A stretch of DNA of 64,000 nt. Origin: Biscogniauxia marginata (lineage: Eukaryota; Ascomycota; Sordariomycetes; Xylariales; Xylariaceae). The stretch is taken from positions 62,001 to 126,000 of the forward strand of contig MU404058.1 of assembly GCA_022695795.1 (NCBI GenBank), written 5' to 3'. Below, one piece after another: positions 54,568 through 64,000 of this stretch (the first letter of the stretch is position 1; every line of letters starts with the position of its first letter). The notes under the pieces were generated by a model that saw only the letters and a list, made by a program, of their open reading frames with translations, searched no databases and had not been told where the DNA came from. The position numbers and the translations under genes were made by a program.

Positions 54568-56061
54568 TTATACAATAGCGGCGGCATCTGCCGAGCTTCC
54601 GTGCAGGACAGGGTTGATGGTCTCGTCGAAGTGCATCTTGAAGTCATCACCTAACTCTTTCCGCAGCGCACTCTGCACAGCTTCCAGGACGTTGGGGAAG
54701 ACGCCGAAGTTGGCAGGGTTGTTCTCGTCGTTCTCGCCGCCCTGGAAGACACCAGTCCGGACGAGACAAGTGTTCCATCCGTACATGTTACCGCCGATGA
54801 TGTCGGACGCCGGGTTGTCACCAACCATGTAAATGTTCTCCGGCAACCTCTCCTCGCCGTGGAGCTGGTCCATCCACGAGGTCAAGACCTCGTCGGCATA
54901 CTTGTATGTCGCCAGCTCGGGCTTGCCGTAGACGACACGCTCGAGGTCTACGCCCGTCAGGGCCTTGTACATGGCCTCGAGGCCGATGCGGAAGGCACCC
55001 TGCGACATGCGGGGGTACCAGTGCTCAGTGGGGCAGAGCAAGTCGCCCTGGGAGAAGTAGATGGGAATACGCTGCGAGACGGGGTCCTTAGCCTTGGTCG
55101 TGAGACGGCCGTTCTCCGAGAGCAGCAGGTCCATGATGATCTGCATATCCGTCGCGTAGTCACGCGAGTCGGAGAACACCAGGATGGCCTCGATGTTGCA
55201 CTTGGTGAAGTCGCGCGGTCGCGACATAGCGGCCTCCTGTTGAGTGAATTCTCGGTACGGGGCAATTGAAGGGTCCCAGGCGACGATATCGTTAGGTACA
55301 ACGACATCCTTGAAGCCGTACTGCTCAGCAACGTCACGGCATCTATATCCAACACCGCCAACGACAAGTACAGTGTGATAGTACTCAGCCAGGGCACTCA
55401 TGGGAGTATGGGATTGGATGAATTGCTCCGTGTTGACAGGGTTCTTCAGGATCTGGGTAAGCTGGTCGCAACGAGGTTTCTCAGGCTTTCCGCTGCCGTT
55501 CGTTAGGAAGATGTGCGGAATCTTGATTCCGAGCTCGTTGTCACCGTTCAAGATGTCCAGAGCACGCTTGCCCTCGGGGATGAGACGGTCTCCGTGAACT
55601 AGGACACCGTCGATGTCGAAAGCGAAGGCCATATTCTTAGCTTTCTTTACCTTCTTAACCTCAATGGTCTGGACCTGAGAGGCCAAGATCTCCCGTGTGG
55701 GCTGAATCGCTGGCATGCCAGGCCGCGTAGGCCGACCGTTTACATCTTCCGCGCGGTGAACTGACGAAAGTCGTGATTGTCTCTTGGATCTTGGGATGGG
55801 AAGGGAAGCGCCGAAAGAGTTTCGAGAACCCCTCCTATCCTTCTGTGAAGGCGCCGCACTAAGGGTGTGCATGTACTTCGACGCTTCTGAGACGGACGAC
55901 CTCGAAGCGGGTACCTCGATAGGGCCATCGCCATCGTCGCCTGGAATCATTAGGCCCCCATTAGAAGAGGGCGTGGGCATTGCAGCGGCTGAGTCTTTCT
56001 TGAGTTGATCAGGATTGGCAGGTGTATTCACCGCAATGTCAGAATCGTCAAACATAGGCAT
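54568..56061 (-). CDS. HAD-superfamily hydrolase, CECR5/HDHD5-type
   Basis: Intronless, 497 aa from the first ATG at 56061. The HAD motif I is FDIDGVLV with nucleophile D149 and general acid D151; motif II lies at FLTNGSG; the late motif GDNPASDIIGG near residue 416 supplies the Mg-binding aspartates. The cap arrangement (PHIFLTNGSG then long insert with YGKPE) is that of class IIA HADs of the CECR5 type. The first 140 residues are Ser/Pro/Arg-rich and look disordered. Relatives are cytosolic or mitochondrial; their substrates are not settled. The gene is divergent from the aldo/keto reductase 1.3 kb away. Confidence 0.9.
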   Translation of the reverse strand: MPMFDDSDIAVNTPANPDQLKKDSAAAMPTPSSNGGLMIPGDDGDGPIEVPASRSSVSEASKYMHTLSAAPSQKDRRGSRNSFGASLPIPRSKRQSRLSSVHRAEDVNGRPTRPGMPAIQPTREILASQVQTIEVKKVKKAKNMAFAFDIDGVLVHGDRLIPEGKRALDILNGDNELGIKIPHIFLTNGSGKPEKPRCDQLTQILKNPVNTEQFIQSHTPMSALAEYYHTVLVVGGVGYRCRDVAEQYGFKDVVVPNDIVAWDPSIAPYREFTQQEAAMSRPRDFTKCNIEAILVFSDSRDYATDMQIIMDLLLSENGRLTTKAKDPVSQRIPIYFSQGDLLCPTEHWYPRMSQGAFRIGLEAMYKALTGVDLERVVYGKPELATYKYADEVLTSWMDQLHGEERLPENIYMVGDNPASDIIGGNMYGWNTCLVRTGVFQGGENDENNPANFGVFPNVLEAVQSALRKELGDDFKMHFDETINPVLHGSSADAAAIV

Positions 56062-57349
56062 GTTGATCAAAGTTAGATGAGTAGGCTAGATGGATAGCGC
56101 GAGGTGAAAAAGATATAAGGATATGAGGCACTAGCAAACAAATGAGGACAGAGATGCTAAGAAAGAATATTTGCCATCAGTGACGGAGGAATGTCGTTAT
56201 ATCTAGGTATCCAGTGTCAAACTTTACCAGCCACTATCAACTGCCACATACACATGGTTCGGGAACGGCCGTAGGGATCTGTTTGAAGCGGAAGTACATC
56301 TGTAGTTCTTCACCTTGATCCATGGCTCGGTTAACCTGATTCTTCCTATCTGGAGGGCTGAACCGAGTGTTATCGCGCATCTTCACGGTGGAACCCAATC
56401 CCTGAATACTGAATCAGGGTCTTCCAAGACAAGTGATGAAACGATCCGGCCTAACTAGTATCTAAAAGTGTTTATCGCAGTATATGAGCTGGCGCGGTAC
56501 AACCACGTAACCAAATTGTTGGGAAGGCTACATTTTCGCAATGCGTCCGAGATGGAGCCGTGGCACAGGCCGCCGACTGGATCCTATATCCACTTGCCGT
56601 ATCCGCTGTCAACACTGACTGACATCATCTCGGATCCGCCCAGGCTACGGTGGCCCGCTGCTGACTCGGGCCGGTGGAGACGCTTCGTGACAGGATTTTC
56701 TAGCGCAGGGCTAATCACAGCTCCCGCCCCCCTGCGATCGGTGAGTCGGTGACTCTATCTCGCAGGCGAGGCTCAGGATAGGCTGAAGCTTGGCCCTGGA
56801 CCCGGAACCGTTGCAGTTAGCTGGACCCTGGAATCTCAACCACACCGACTGAGATGCTTGACATGGTCGCCTTGAGCGCTTGGGGAATAACTTCACTGGC
56901 ACACGTTGCCGGTCCGTAACCTCAGCTGTTGACACATTGGATCCACTTCACATGCCGTTCAGACGCACTGATCAGGACAGATAAATAACGATGGGACAAC
57001 TGTATCTGCACAGGACTGGGGAACGGAACCGATCGGGATCCCTTAAATGATAAAGAAATTTGGGGCATTTCGTCAGAAGAGAAAACTTTTCACTTTGTGA
57101 GGCCTTGGTAAATCTACCAGTCACTACGAATGATGTAATAACCATCCGTCCAGGTCCCCCTTAAAGGTCTACCAGCTGTGGCCCTCCTCGTAAGCGAGAA
57201 ACTTAACGATACTACATACTACGAAACTCTCTCATAACTGATCATATCATAACTTATCATAAACCTCTCCGAATCCTTTATCATCGGTTCCCCCAGCAAG
57301 AAACATAAGTGGATTTTGAACGAACCGAATTGTTCCTATCATTTTCAAG
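56062..57349. promoter_or_regulatory. Divergent intergenic region, HAD / aldo-keto reductase
   Basis: 1.3 kb between divergent start codons. No gene supported; a 94-codon frame at 56468-56752 has no domain. Tandem TCATAAC/TCATATCATAAC words just before the reductase start (57233-57261) may belong to its leader. Confidence 0.4.
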
Positions 57350-58342
57350 ATGCCCGTGAACACAACCACCTTCACTCTGAACAACGGGGTAAAGATTCCG
57401 GCGCTCGGTTTCGGTACCTTCGCCAACGAGGGATCCAAAGGCGAGACCTACAAGGCCGTGAAGAAGGCCCTTGAGGTCGGCTACCGGCACCTCGACTGCG
57501 CATGGTTCTACCGCAACGAGGATGAAGTGGGCGAGGGTATCCGTGACTTTCTCAAGGAGAACCCCTCAGTGAAGCGAGAAGACCTATTCATCACTACCAA
57601 GGTCTGGAACCACCTACACGAGCCAGATGAGGTCAAATGGTCGCTGGAGAGTTCGCTGAAGAACTTCGGCGTGGACTACATTGACCTGTTCCTCGTCCAC
57701 TGGCCTATCGCCGCAGAGAAGGACGACAAATACATGCCCAAGATCGGGCCTGATGGCAAATACGTTATCAAGAAGGAGCTCACTGAGAACCCGGAGCCTA
57801 CATGGCGGGCGATGGAGTCTCTGCTAGCCAGCGGCAAGATCCGCGCTATCGGCGTCTCGAACTGGACGATACCCGGCCTGAAGCAGCTTCTGAGCATCGC
57901 CAAGGTGAAGCCTCAGGTCAACCAGATTGAGGTGCATCCGTTCCTACCCAACCAAGAACTTATCGACTTCTGCAAGCAGAACGATATCCTGGTCGAGGCG
58001 TACTCGCCGCTGGGCTCACAAGACCAGGTGCCCACGACGGGCGAGAAGGTGCGCACAAACAAGACGCTGAACGAGGTGGCCGACCGCAGCGGGCACACAC
58101 TCGCGCAGATCCTGCTGGCCTGGGGCCTGCGACGCGGCTACGTCGTCCTGCCCAAGAGCTCGACGCCGTCGCGCATCGAGAGTAACGCGGAGATCCCGGA
58201 GCTATCGGACGCTGACTTCGAGGCCATCGAGAGCGTCGCCCGCGGCCGCCACACCCGCTTCGTCAACATGAAGGACACCTTCGGCTACAACGTCTGGCCG
58301 GAGGAGGTCACCCAGGGCGGCGTCACTGTCGCCACCAAGTAA
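57350..58342 (+). CDS. Aldo/keto reductase, classical (GCY1/glycerol-dehydrogenase-like)
   Basis: Intronless, 330 aa. The catalytic tetrad is complete: D49 and Y54 in LDCAWFYRNE, K84 in TTKVWN and H117 in LVHWP. IGVSNW near 167 and LPKSSTPSRIESN near 268-280 (NADPH 2'-phosphate site) are the family's signature blocks. Classical members reduce glyceraldehyde, dihydroxyacetone and other aldehydes or sugars with NADPH, for example in glycerol metabolism. The C-terminus extends to ATK with the usual aromatic NVWP region. Third positions are GC-rich, a sign of good expression. It is a different subfamily from the decayed AKR7-type copy at 44-46 kb. Confidence 0.93.
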   Translation: MPVNTTTFTLNNGVKIPALGFGTFANEGSKGETYKAVKKALEVGYRHLDCAWFYRNEDEVGEGIRDFLKENPSVKREDLFITTKVWNHLHEPDEVKWSLESSLKNFGVDYIDLFLVHWPIAAEKDDKYMPKIGPDGKYVIKKELTENPEPTWRAMESLLASGKIRAIGVSNWTIPGLKQLLSIAKVKPQVNQIEVHPFLPNQELIDFCKQNDILVEAYSPLGSQDQVPTTGEKVRTNKTLNEVADRSGHTLAQILLAWGLRRGYVVLPKSSTPSRIESNAEIPELSDADFEAIESVARGRHTRFVNMKDTFGYNVWPEEVTQGGVTVATK

Positions 58343-59229
58343 AACAAAAATTCCAACATAAAAATTTCATAAAAAAAAGCAAATCTCTTAGCTAGATGAG
58401 AGAGGTTTGATGTCATGATATCCACTACTTTGCCTTAGCTGTCTAAATACAATACCCTGCCTACTGCTCGGAACAAGGCAAACATGAGGAGGGCAAGGAA
58501 AAATTTTCTGTTGGTTGTCGCCCGCCAAGCCATCCTGGTGCATGCACCAGGGGTATTCTTTGGGATTAGGCGTTGCAGGGGCGGCAAAATCCCCGTAGTA
58601 GTCTAGATAGGGCTTGGTTTCTGCGGCGAAATACTGGGACGCTGTAGATCTTGGGACGTGACGGGAATGGGCCGGATTGGAATTAGACGCTTATGACTGG
58701 ATGACGGACAGCAAATAGGAAGAAAAAAATATGTGGGAAAACATGTCACCAAGCCTTATCTTGTCGGGATGGAGATCCGCCTTTACGTTGGTAGACCCAG
58801 GCACACATGCAAAGTTGTTGCATACATAGTACACACGTCGTCCCGGAAACTTTTCTTATTGGACTTCGCGGTGGTCAAGATAAAGAAATTTCATGTGAAA
58901 GAGTGAGACTGGCGAATGGGGTCATTTCCAGTCCCAATGTCTTCATCGAGAAGCCAAGAGATAGAGATGATCGGATGTACGTACATAGAAGATATTATTA
59001 AACAAATAACTCTCCGAACCTGCGATATCTCCGTCCCTCTTCTATCCACACTGTCTCCGTCGCCGTCGACGACAAGGGTGGGTGAAGTGGGTGATATGAA
59101 CAGATAATTAACAAACACGTAAGTTGAGGTAACACATCATCTCACGATGCTGAAAAGGAAGGTCGGAAGAGGGAACTAAAATTTTCTTTTCTTCATCATC
59201 ATCTTTTTCTTCGTCCTTTCCTTCTTCTC
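58343..59229. other. Convergent intergenic, 0.9 kb
   Basis: Should hold the 3' ends of two converging genes. Short frames on both strands have no domain. No other feature seen. Confidence 0.45.
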
Positions 59230-59664
59230 CTAAGCCCGAGCGGCCTCGGCCAGGAAATCCTGGTGCTGCTCCGGGTGGCTCTTCTCGACGTTGCCCTTGA
59301 TCATCTTGTTCATGAGCATGTTACTGTCGATCTCGACGGCCTCCTCGAGGCTGTCGCCGCGGACACGCCACTGCGACCGGATGAGCATGGCGCCCGTCGG
59401 CGCCTTACCGTCGATGACGGCGTCGATGCCGTCGCTCTGGTTCGTGAGCGTCAGCTTGTACGTCGTCTGCCCGATCGGCCGCTTGTCCGTCACCTCGTAC
59501 TCGCACGGCTGCCCGACCTCCGGCGCGCCCGAGACGTGGCTGTACGAGATGAGCTGCGGACACGTCGTCCGGATGTAGACCTCGTGGTTGTGCAGCGCGC
59601 TGATGACGGCCTGCGGGGTGGTGCCGGCGGGCAGGGGAGTGGAGATGGTGGTCTCGGAAGGCAT
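59230..59664 (-). CDS. Small START/SRPBCC-like protein (DUF7053-type)
   Basis: Intronless, 144 aa. The ATG at 59664 (MPSETTIST) is chosen over an upstream in-frame start because it opens the conserved block PLPAGTTPQAVISALHNHE. The body alternates beta strands (YEVTDKRPIGQTTYKLTLTN, TGAMLIRSQWRV) with a final helix (NMLMNKMIKGNVEKSHPEQH), the order of a polyketide-cyclase/START ligand-binding fold. Fungal members of this group are short and uncharacterised; a role in binding a hydrophobic ligand is inference. The gene is very GC-rich. Confidence 0.75.
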   Translation of the reverse strand: MPSETTISTPLPAGTTPQAVISALHNHEVYIRTTCPQLISYSHVSGAPEVGQPCEYEVTDKRPIGQTTYKLTLTNQSDGIDAVIDGKAPTGAMLIRSQWRVRGDSLEEAVEIDSNMLMNKMIKGNVEKSHPEQHQDFLAEAARA

Positions 59665-60854
59665 CGTGAGTGTGTGTGTATCTGTATGTACGTTTATAAT
59701 ATGTATGGGTGATGTTCTTTCCAAAGCGGAAGAGCGCTTGGATGCGTAATGCGTGTATTGGGTACAGATAAATCGTGAGCGATGCAGAAGATAGCTATCA
59801 GTCGCAACCGGAACGAGCATCAGCTCAGCTATATGTGCTTCCCAGGCTCACCCTTCATCCTATTCTTTGGCTGATTTACGGACTTTATCCCTCATTGCAT
59901 CGTCTCAAGCCCCAAATAGCTGAACTCTGTCGGACACGGGAGTCCGTCGCAAGGTAGCCAAGCCCGGGGCACGCCTTAGCGAGAGCCGTTTCGCCACGTA
60001 TCATGCCGGTCGTCAGCTATAACAAGTTTCAGCGGTCAGAATCGTGGTGGTTTTCCTGGGAAATTTTTGGCAACTGAATTGAAAAACGCCCGTGTGAACT
60101 CTGATTCGATTATTCCGAGTCTAACTCTACGGTAAACACAGACAGCGAGGTAAGCTACAATCATACATGCTAAGAATAACTAGATTGAGCTTTTAGGACA
60201 TGGTAGTATTTTCTGCTCATATATTTCATCTAATACTCATTAAAAGACTGTTTAGCTTCTTAGGACGATGCGGGAGAGCCGCTTCTACTTTAGGGGCCGT
60301 CGCTCGACCGGACGTTACACTATTTAGCTTTGCCCTAGCCGAATGTCAAGCCAAGCAACATACAATGTTAGGTATGACACGATAACTTTTATGCAACTGT
60401 GTGGACTGTGGGCGTACTGTGGTTACGAATCGGCACTCTTTGGAGAAATCCAGAATCTAGTCCGAAGCCTAATAACACGCATTCGGACGATCAGTCACCT
60501 ATGCTTTCATTCTCCACGGTAGAGATGATTACCGTAGTCAGATAGCGAGATCCTACAACGTAATTTAAGGTAAAGATGATAATGAGAACGAAGGAATAGA
60601 GGTATATTTTATCTGCAAGTAAACAATCTATCTAGTTGCCGTTGCAGAGACGCTGTCAGGTCCAGCCCGCCAGTCTGGTGAACTTTATATTACGACTTTG
60701 TCCGTCCCGTCTCCCGCTAAGTTTATAGTCTAGTGACTACTTTTCATTTTCTTAGGCCGTACAGTGAGGAATACACCTTCGGGGTGGAATATCCGTCGGG
60801 ATTTCTCGTACGATGTCCATCCAAGCAATCATGGGAAATAAAAGTTGCGGCAGA
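59665..60854. other. Intergenic, 1.2 kb
   Basis: Upstream flank of the START-like gene and 3' flank of the F-box gene. No gene seen. Confidence 0.45.
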
Positions 60855-62192
60855 TTATGCGGCAGCGATTAATTTCAGTGCCGAATTGGCGGAAACCGCC
60901 GTCGCCAGTAGCTCGACGACGTTCCACAGCTTCTTCTTCCTAGCGTGCTGCAGGTGAGTGTCGTCAATATTGACCCCAGCATCAACAAGGAACATCACTG
61001 CCGGCAATATGAGGGTATCATCCTTGGTGGAATACCCGATTGCCTGGTGAAGCAACGAAGTCCCCTCGAGACGGACTATCCGAGGGAATTCGGCGAGTAT
61101 AGCTTCTGCTAGTGGAAGTCTACGCACTGTCTTCAGTGACTCACCAAGTGCTATGAGACAGTTATGTTGGGTCGCACGGCCCTGCTGTACCCGTCTCGCA
61201 AACACGTGCAGGGCATTTCCAGCACAGGGGAAGTCATGGTTAGCAAACGAAAGGGCCGTATTGACTAGAGACATGCCAGAGAATTGAGCAGAGAATTGTG
61301 GGTTATTTGCCTCAATGTCCAGTAATGTGTCGAGTATCTCAGTCTCTCCTTCAAAACAAGGCCTTGTCATCATGAGCCGAAGTGTTAAGGGGAGCTCACA
61401 TGGTGTTATTGACTCTTTTGATCGAGCCAAAATTTCTTTTACGATGGGTAATCTCTCCCACCACATGGCTCGCTCGAAGCTGGAGATTCGTGGACCGTTG
61501 GATCCTGCAGTGGAGATTCCACGGTCCAATAGCCGAATAGCCATGGTTTCCTGCCCGGTTATAATCGCGACATCGAGAGCATTCAAACATCGGTCATGGA
61601 TTATTTGGGTACCGTCACATTCAACATGTGGCCGATAGCCACGATCAGGCATACTGGCCTCCAAACCATTAGACATATGGCTTCTAGAGTTGGGGACGTC
61701 GTTGTTGAAATCATGGCGTTGCCGTACTTCCAAACTGGCACCGCAACCTAGAAGATAGTCTACAACTTCTAGCCGGCCAACTTGCACAGCCAAAAGCAGC
61801 GGAGCCAGATGAACATTTTGTGGCCCTAGCCAACAGCCGCGGGTTCCATTGAGTGCATCGTCGCCGAGAACTTTCTTGTATGCCTCTACTGCTGTCTCTA
61901 TACTTGGGAGTGGAGCACCATTCTTAATCATGTGAGTGACTGCTGACTTTACAGTAGAAGACACAGTATTGTCTTGATTTTCCTCCTGGGAAAGATCGGC
62001 ATCGATATTTTGTATCATACGAGCCGATGCAATGTATACCTGCCATGATACTCTCGGCCACATGGACTTACTGGTAAGTCCAAGTTGTAATAGATCCGCT
62101 GGATCTTCTAGATTCTCTAGAATGGCTATGAATAGCTCATTGGGCAAGTTGAAGGGAATAACGGGTCCCTCGGACGTAGGAGATGTGTTCAT
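60855..62192 (-). CDS. F-box and ankyrin-repeat protein
   Basis: Intronless, 445 aa. An F-box lies at about 13-50 (FNLPNELFIAILENLEDPADL, then LGLTSKSMWPRV), the site that binds Skp1 in SCF ubiquitin ligases. Ankyrin-like units follow: APLLLAVQVGRLEVVDYLLGC near 129-149, LDVAIITGQETMAIRLLDRG near 210-230, and LLHQAIGYSTKDDTLILPAV near 383-402 with VDAGVNID. The repeats would bind substrate. Such F-box/ankyrin genes are expanded in filamentous fungi and vary widely; target unknown. It sits alone near the right edge. Confidence 0.85.
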   Translation of the reverse strand: MNTSPTSEGPVIPFNLPNELFIAILENLEDPADLLQLGLTSKSMWPRVSWQVYIASARMIQNIDADLSQEENQDNTVSSTVKSAVTHMIKNGAPLPSIETAVEAYKKVLGDDALNGTRGCWLGPQNVHLAPLLLAVQVGRLEVVDYLLGCGASLEVRQRHDFNNDVPNSRSHMSNGLEASMPDRGYRPHVECDGTQIIHDRCLNALDVAIITGQETMAIRLLDRGISTAGSNGPRISSFERAMWWERLPIVKEILARSKESITPCELPLTLRLMMTRPCFEGETEILDTLLDIEANNPQFSAQFSGMSLVNTALSFANHDFPCAGNALHVFARRVQQGRATQHNCLIALGESLKTVRRLPLAEAILAEFPRIVRLEGTSLLHQAIGYSTKDDTLILPAVMFLVDAGVNIDDTHLQHARKKKLWNVVELLATAVSANSALKLIAAA

Positions 62193-63088
62193 GGTTAGGG
62201 GTATTCGTAATCTGTGATCACTGTTAATAGATAGTGGTGTTGGTGTTTTTTTCCTCGTTAATCCTCTTTGGAATGAGGGCCTAGATAATATCTAGTTAGT
62301 AAACTAAAATATCATGCACTGATTTTTATAGTCGACGTATATAGCGCTCTCAACGTGGCTGTCGTCGAACAACTGTATGGTTACTTGAAACAAAGGGTTA
62401 CTTATCCTTTGTAACCCTTGAACGATTACTTGGTCTTTGTAACCCTGTGCAGAACAACATATAGTTACAAAGCCTATTATACGTGGTTGTTCAAGCCCCA
62501 ATAATTGTGGTGTTGAGGGAAAATGATAATGGTGTCGGTCGATAGAATAGGAAATTCCTGGTTGTCAGGTTGCGTTCCGTACTTATTAAACCAAACAGCA
62601 CATTCTTGCTTCTTATTATCTTCACCACACGTGGTGAGAGAATCATGACTCATCTAATCCCGTAAATGGTTCATTGTGATTTAGAAATACTCATCTCGAA
62701 CGTCGACTGCAACCACCAGTTATTTAGAATGTAGTCAAGGGGGGGCAAGAACGTGTCCGATTTATTGTATACTGTTTGCATGCTATAGGAGTCAAGACGT
62801 GTGTATGAGACTGATGTGAGGATAAAAGTGAGTGTTGGATATATGTATCAATTGCTCTGGGCCCAGTTGCTAAACCCTTCGAAGTAGCTACAACCTACCT
62901 AACTTTTATACATTTGTACTCTTGTACCGCTCCACCGTACTCTTCGCCCCTTGAGATTGGTTATTAGACTTGTAACTATATGTGAATATCGCATAAAGCT
63001 AGAAGTATGTTGACGAGCTTTAAAACCTTTCGAAATGTCTATCAGGGCACTATATACTCTGTTCAAACGACCGCCTTTTTTACACTTC
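62193..63088. other. Intergenic, 0.9 kb
   Basis: AT-rich upstream flank of the F-box gene. No gene supported. GTAACC/GGTTAC words recur near 62388-62465. Confidence 0.4.
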
Positions 63089-63807
63089 TCAGCTAAACCC
63101 AGAGAACACGCGGTTATCACTAGTGTTGGAAGGCCGTTTCCAGCCGAGCTCGGGATTAGGCATATTCTTTAACGTATTCGCACTCGTCAAACCGTCCCGG
63201 CTGGTACCTTCGTTCTGCCTGCTATTCAGCAGAACAGGAACACAACAGATCCAATCTATGCCCGGAACCCGCGTGATAACTATCATGGACGAGCCGTCTC
63301 CTTCGAAGACGATGAAGGTAAACACGGGATTTCCTCCCGTCGCCGTGTAGTTCGGCTGCAGCGGGTAGTTCATAACCCTTCCGTTGTGGGTCCCAAGATC
63401 GACCACCGGAAGATTCAACTGCAGGGGGTCCGTTGGGAACGGAAAACGTATTCCAGCCTAATCGGGAAACAATTGGATGATGGAACGATTGTTCAAAATA
63501 TTCAGAGAGTCCTACAGGGATTGGAAGATTTCATCCGCTGTGTACTGCCTTGATTGAATGTAATGGTGTCCATACAGATCAGGTGCGCCGGGATCGGGTT
63601 TCGTGGGTGCGCTGCGTTGTACTCGTCAATGATCTCACGCTTCATCAGAGTAGAGGGGATAGCTATCTCGGGTACCTTGTCGCGATAATTGTCTGGGACT
63701 ATGGAAAAACCAATGCTTCTAGCCGAGGAGGATTCATGCTGGTTCTTAGTAGGGTAGCTAACATCCCTAGATTGGATTGATACAGCGTTGACTAGAGTGG
63801 CAATCAT
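63089..63807 (-). CDS. Unresolved two-part locus, possible secreted or hypothetical protein
   Basis: Two minus-strand open stretches may be exons of one gene. The first, from ATG at 63807, reads MIATLVNAVSIQSRDVSY to about 63529. The second, about 63445 to 63089, contains strand-like sequence (NPVFTFIVFEGDGSSMIVI, GIDWICCVPVLL). A 3' splice site ATTAG precedes the second (63457-63461), but the available donors in the first (GTATGG, GTACAC) give the wrong phase, so I cannot build a clean model. It is either a gene with an unusual junction, a decayed gene, or two chance frames. No family is recognised. Confidence 0.3.
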
Positions 63808-64000
63808 GGAGAAGAAACGAGAAACATTTTTCTAGAAGGGCATCCCATATTCAAGGTCACGCACAACGACTTTTCTTAGCAGAACATGACACTAACACAG
63901 TTGGTAGGGTGGTAAGGCGGTAGAGTATTAAGTAAAGGTTCCCCAAGGACTGTTCGCGAGGGCTGTCTGTACCATCAGCTGACTTTCTTGGTGTCAATAT
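63808..64000. other. Right edge of window
   Basis: Short flank with no recognisable feature. Confidence 0.4.

Noticed and set aside
54859..55269. 136-codon plus-strand frame inside the HAD gene
   Set aside because: Antisense shadow; the HAD motifs lie on the other strand.
1..64000. CRISPR arrays, operons, bacterial ribosome-binding sites, phage genes
   Set aside because: None seen, and the introns and protein families show nuclear fungal DNA where these are not expected.

Overview
The window is nuclear DNA of a filamentous ascomycete (Pezizomycotina, most likely a sordariomycete; species not identifiable by eye). The evidence is short GT-AG introns of about 43-92 bp with CTAAC/CTAAT-like branch sites, compact coding islands separated by AT-rich spacers, and fungus-specific protein families (PigL_N-type N-terminus, Zn2Cys6 regulator, 2EXR domain, Mrx11, Liz1-type transporter). 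Twenty-two protein-coding genes can be supported. For most of the split genes, exons were joined by checking that splice signals and reading phase agree exactly, giving a clean total length.

Layout: 1.6-2.6 kb secreted GH43 hydrolase; 4.9-6.7 kb Cys-rich single-pass membrane protein; 7.6-11.1 kb 1108-aa PigL_N-type protein; 11.6-13.0 kb SRPK-like kinase; 13.9-15.6 kb membrane-anchored lectin-like protein; 17.2-23.5 kb a three-gene oxidative/transport group (flavin monooxygenase, Liz1/Dal5-type permease, and divergent TauD-type dioxygenase); 24.8-27.8 kb ER glucosidase II alpha subunit; 29.0-29.9 kb nucleoside diphosphate kinase; 30.1-31.1 kb Mrx11-like mitochondrial protein; 31.7-32.7 kb a periplasmic-binding-protein-like protein; 33.4-34.5 kb 2EXR protein. 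A gene-poor stretch runs from 34.5 to 46.5 kb. It is broken only by an NAD(P)-dependent reductase (39.2-40.4 kb), a tRNA-Lys locus (42.7-42.9 kb), a possible transposon scar (43.4-43.9 kb) and a decayed AKR7-type reductase (44.3-45.7 kb). Then follow a Zn2Cys6 regulator tail-to-tail with a PhyH dioxygenase (46.5-49.8 kb), an SRR1-domain gene beside a GC-rich decayed frame (50.9-52.1 kb), a GPI-anchored protein, a CECR5-type HAD protein, a classical aldo/keto reductase, a small START-like protein, an F-box/ankyrin protein, and an unresolved locus at the right edge.

The most unusual object is the tRNA-Lys(CUU) gene at 42.74-42.87 kb. Its T arm is interrupted by exactly 58 bp that start GTAAGT and end CCCAG. 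Removing them restores a perfect 73-nt tRNA. Nuclear tRNA introns normally sit one base 3' of the anticodon, so a GT-AG, spliceosome-sized insertion in the T stem is unexpected. The insert also carries its own B-box-like duplicate of the T arm.

Housekeeping genes (glucosidase II, NDK, Mrx11, HAD) are mixed with accessory ones. The FMO, permease and TauD genes plausibly form a small uptake-and-oxidation module, and the PBP-like gene further along could relate to the same sulfonate/amine-type substrates, but that link is inference. The zinc-cluster regulator next to the PhyH dioxygenase is a plausible local regulator-target pair.
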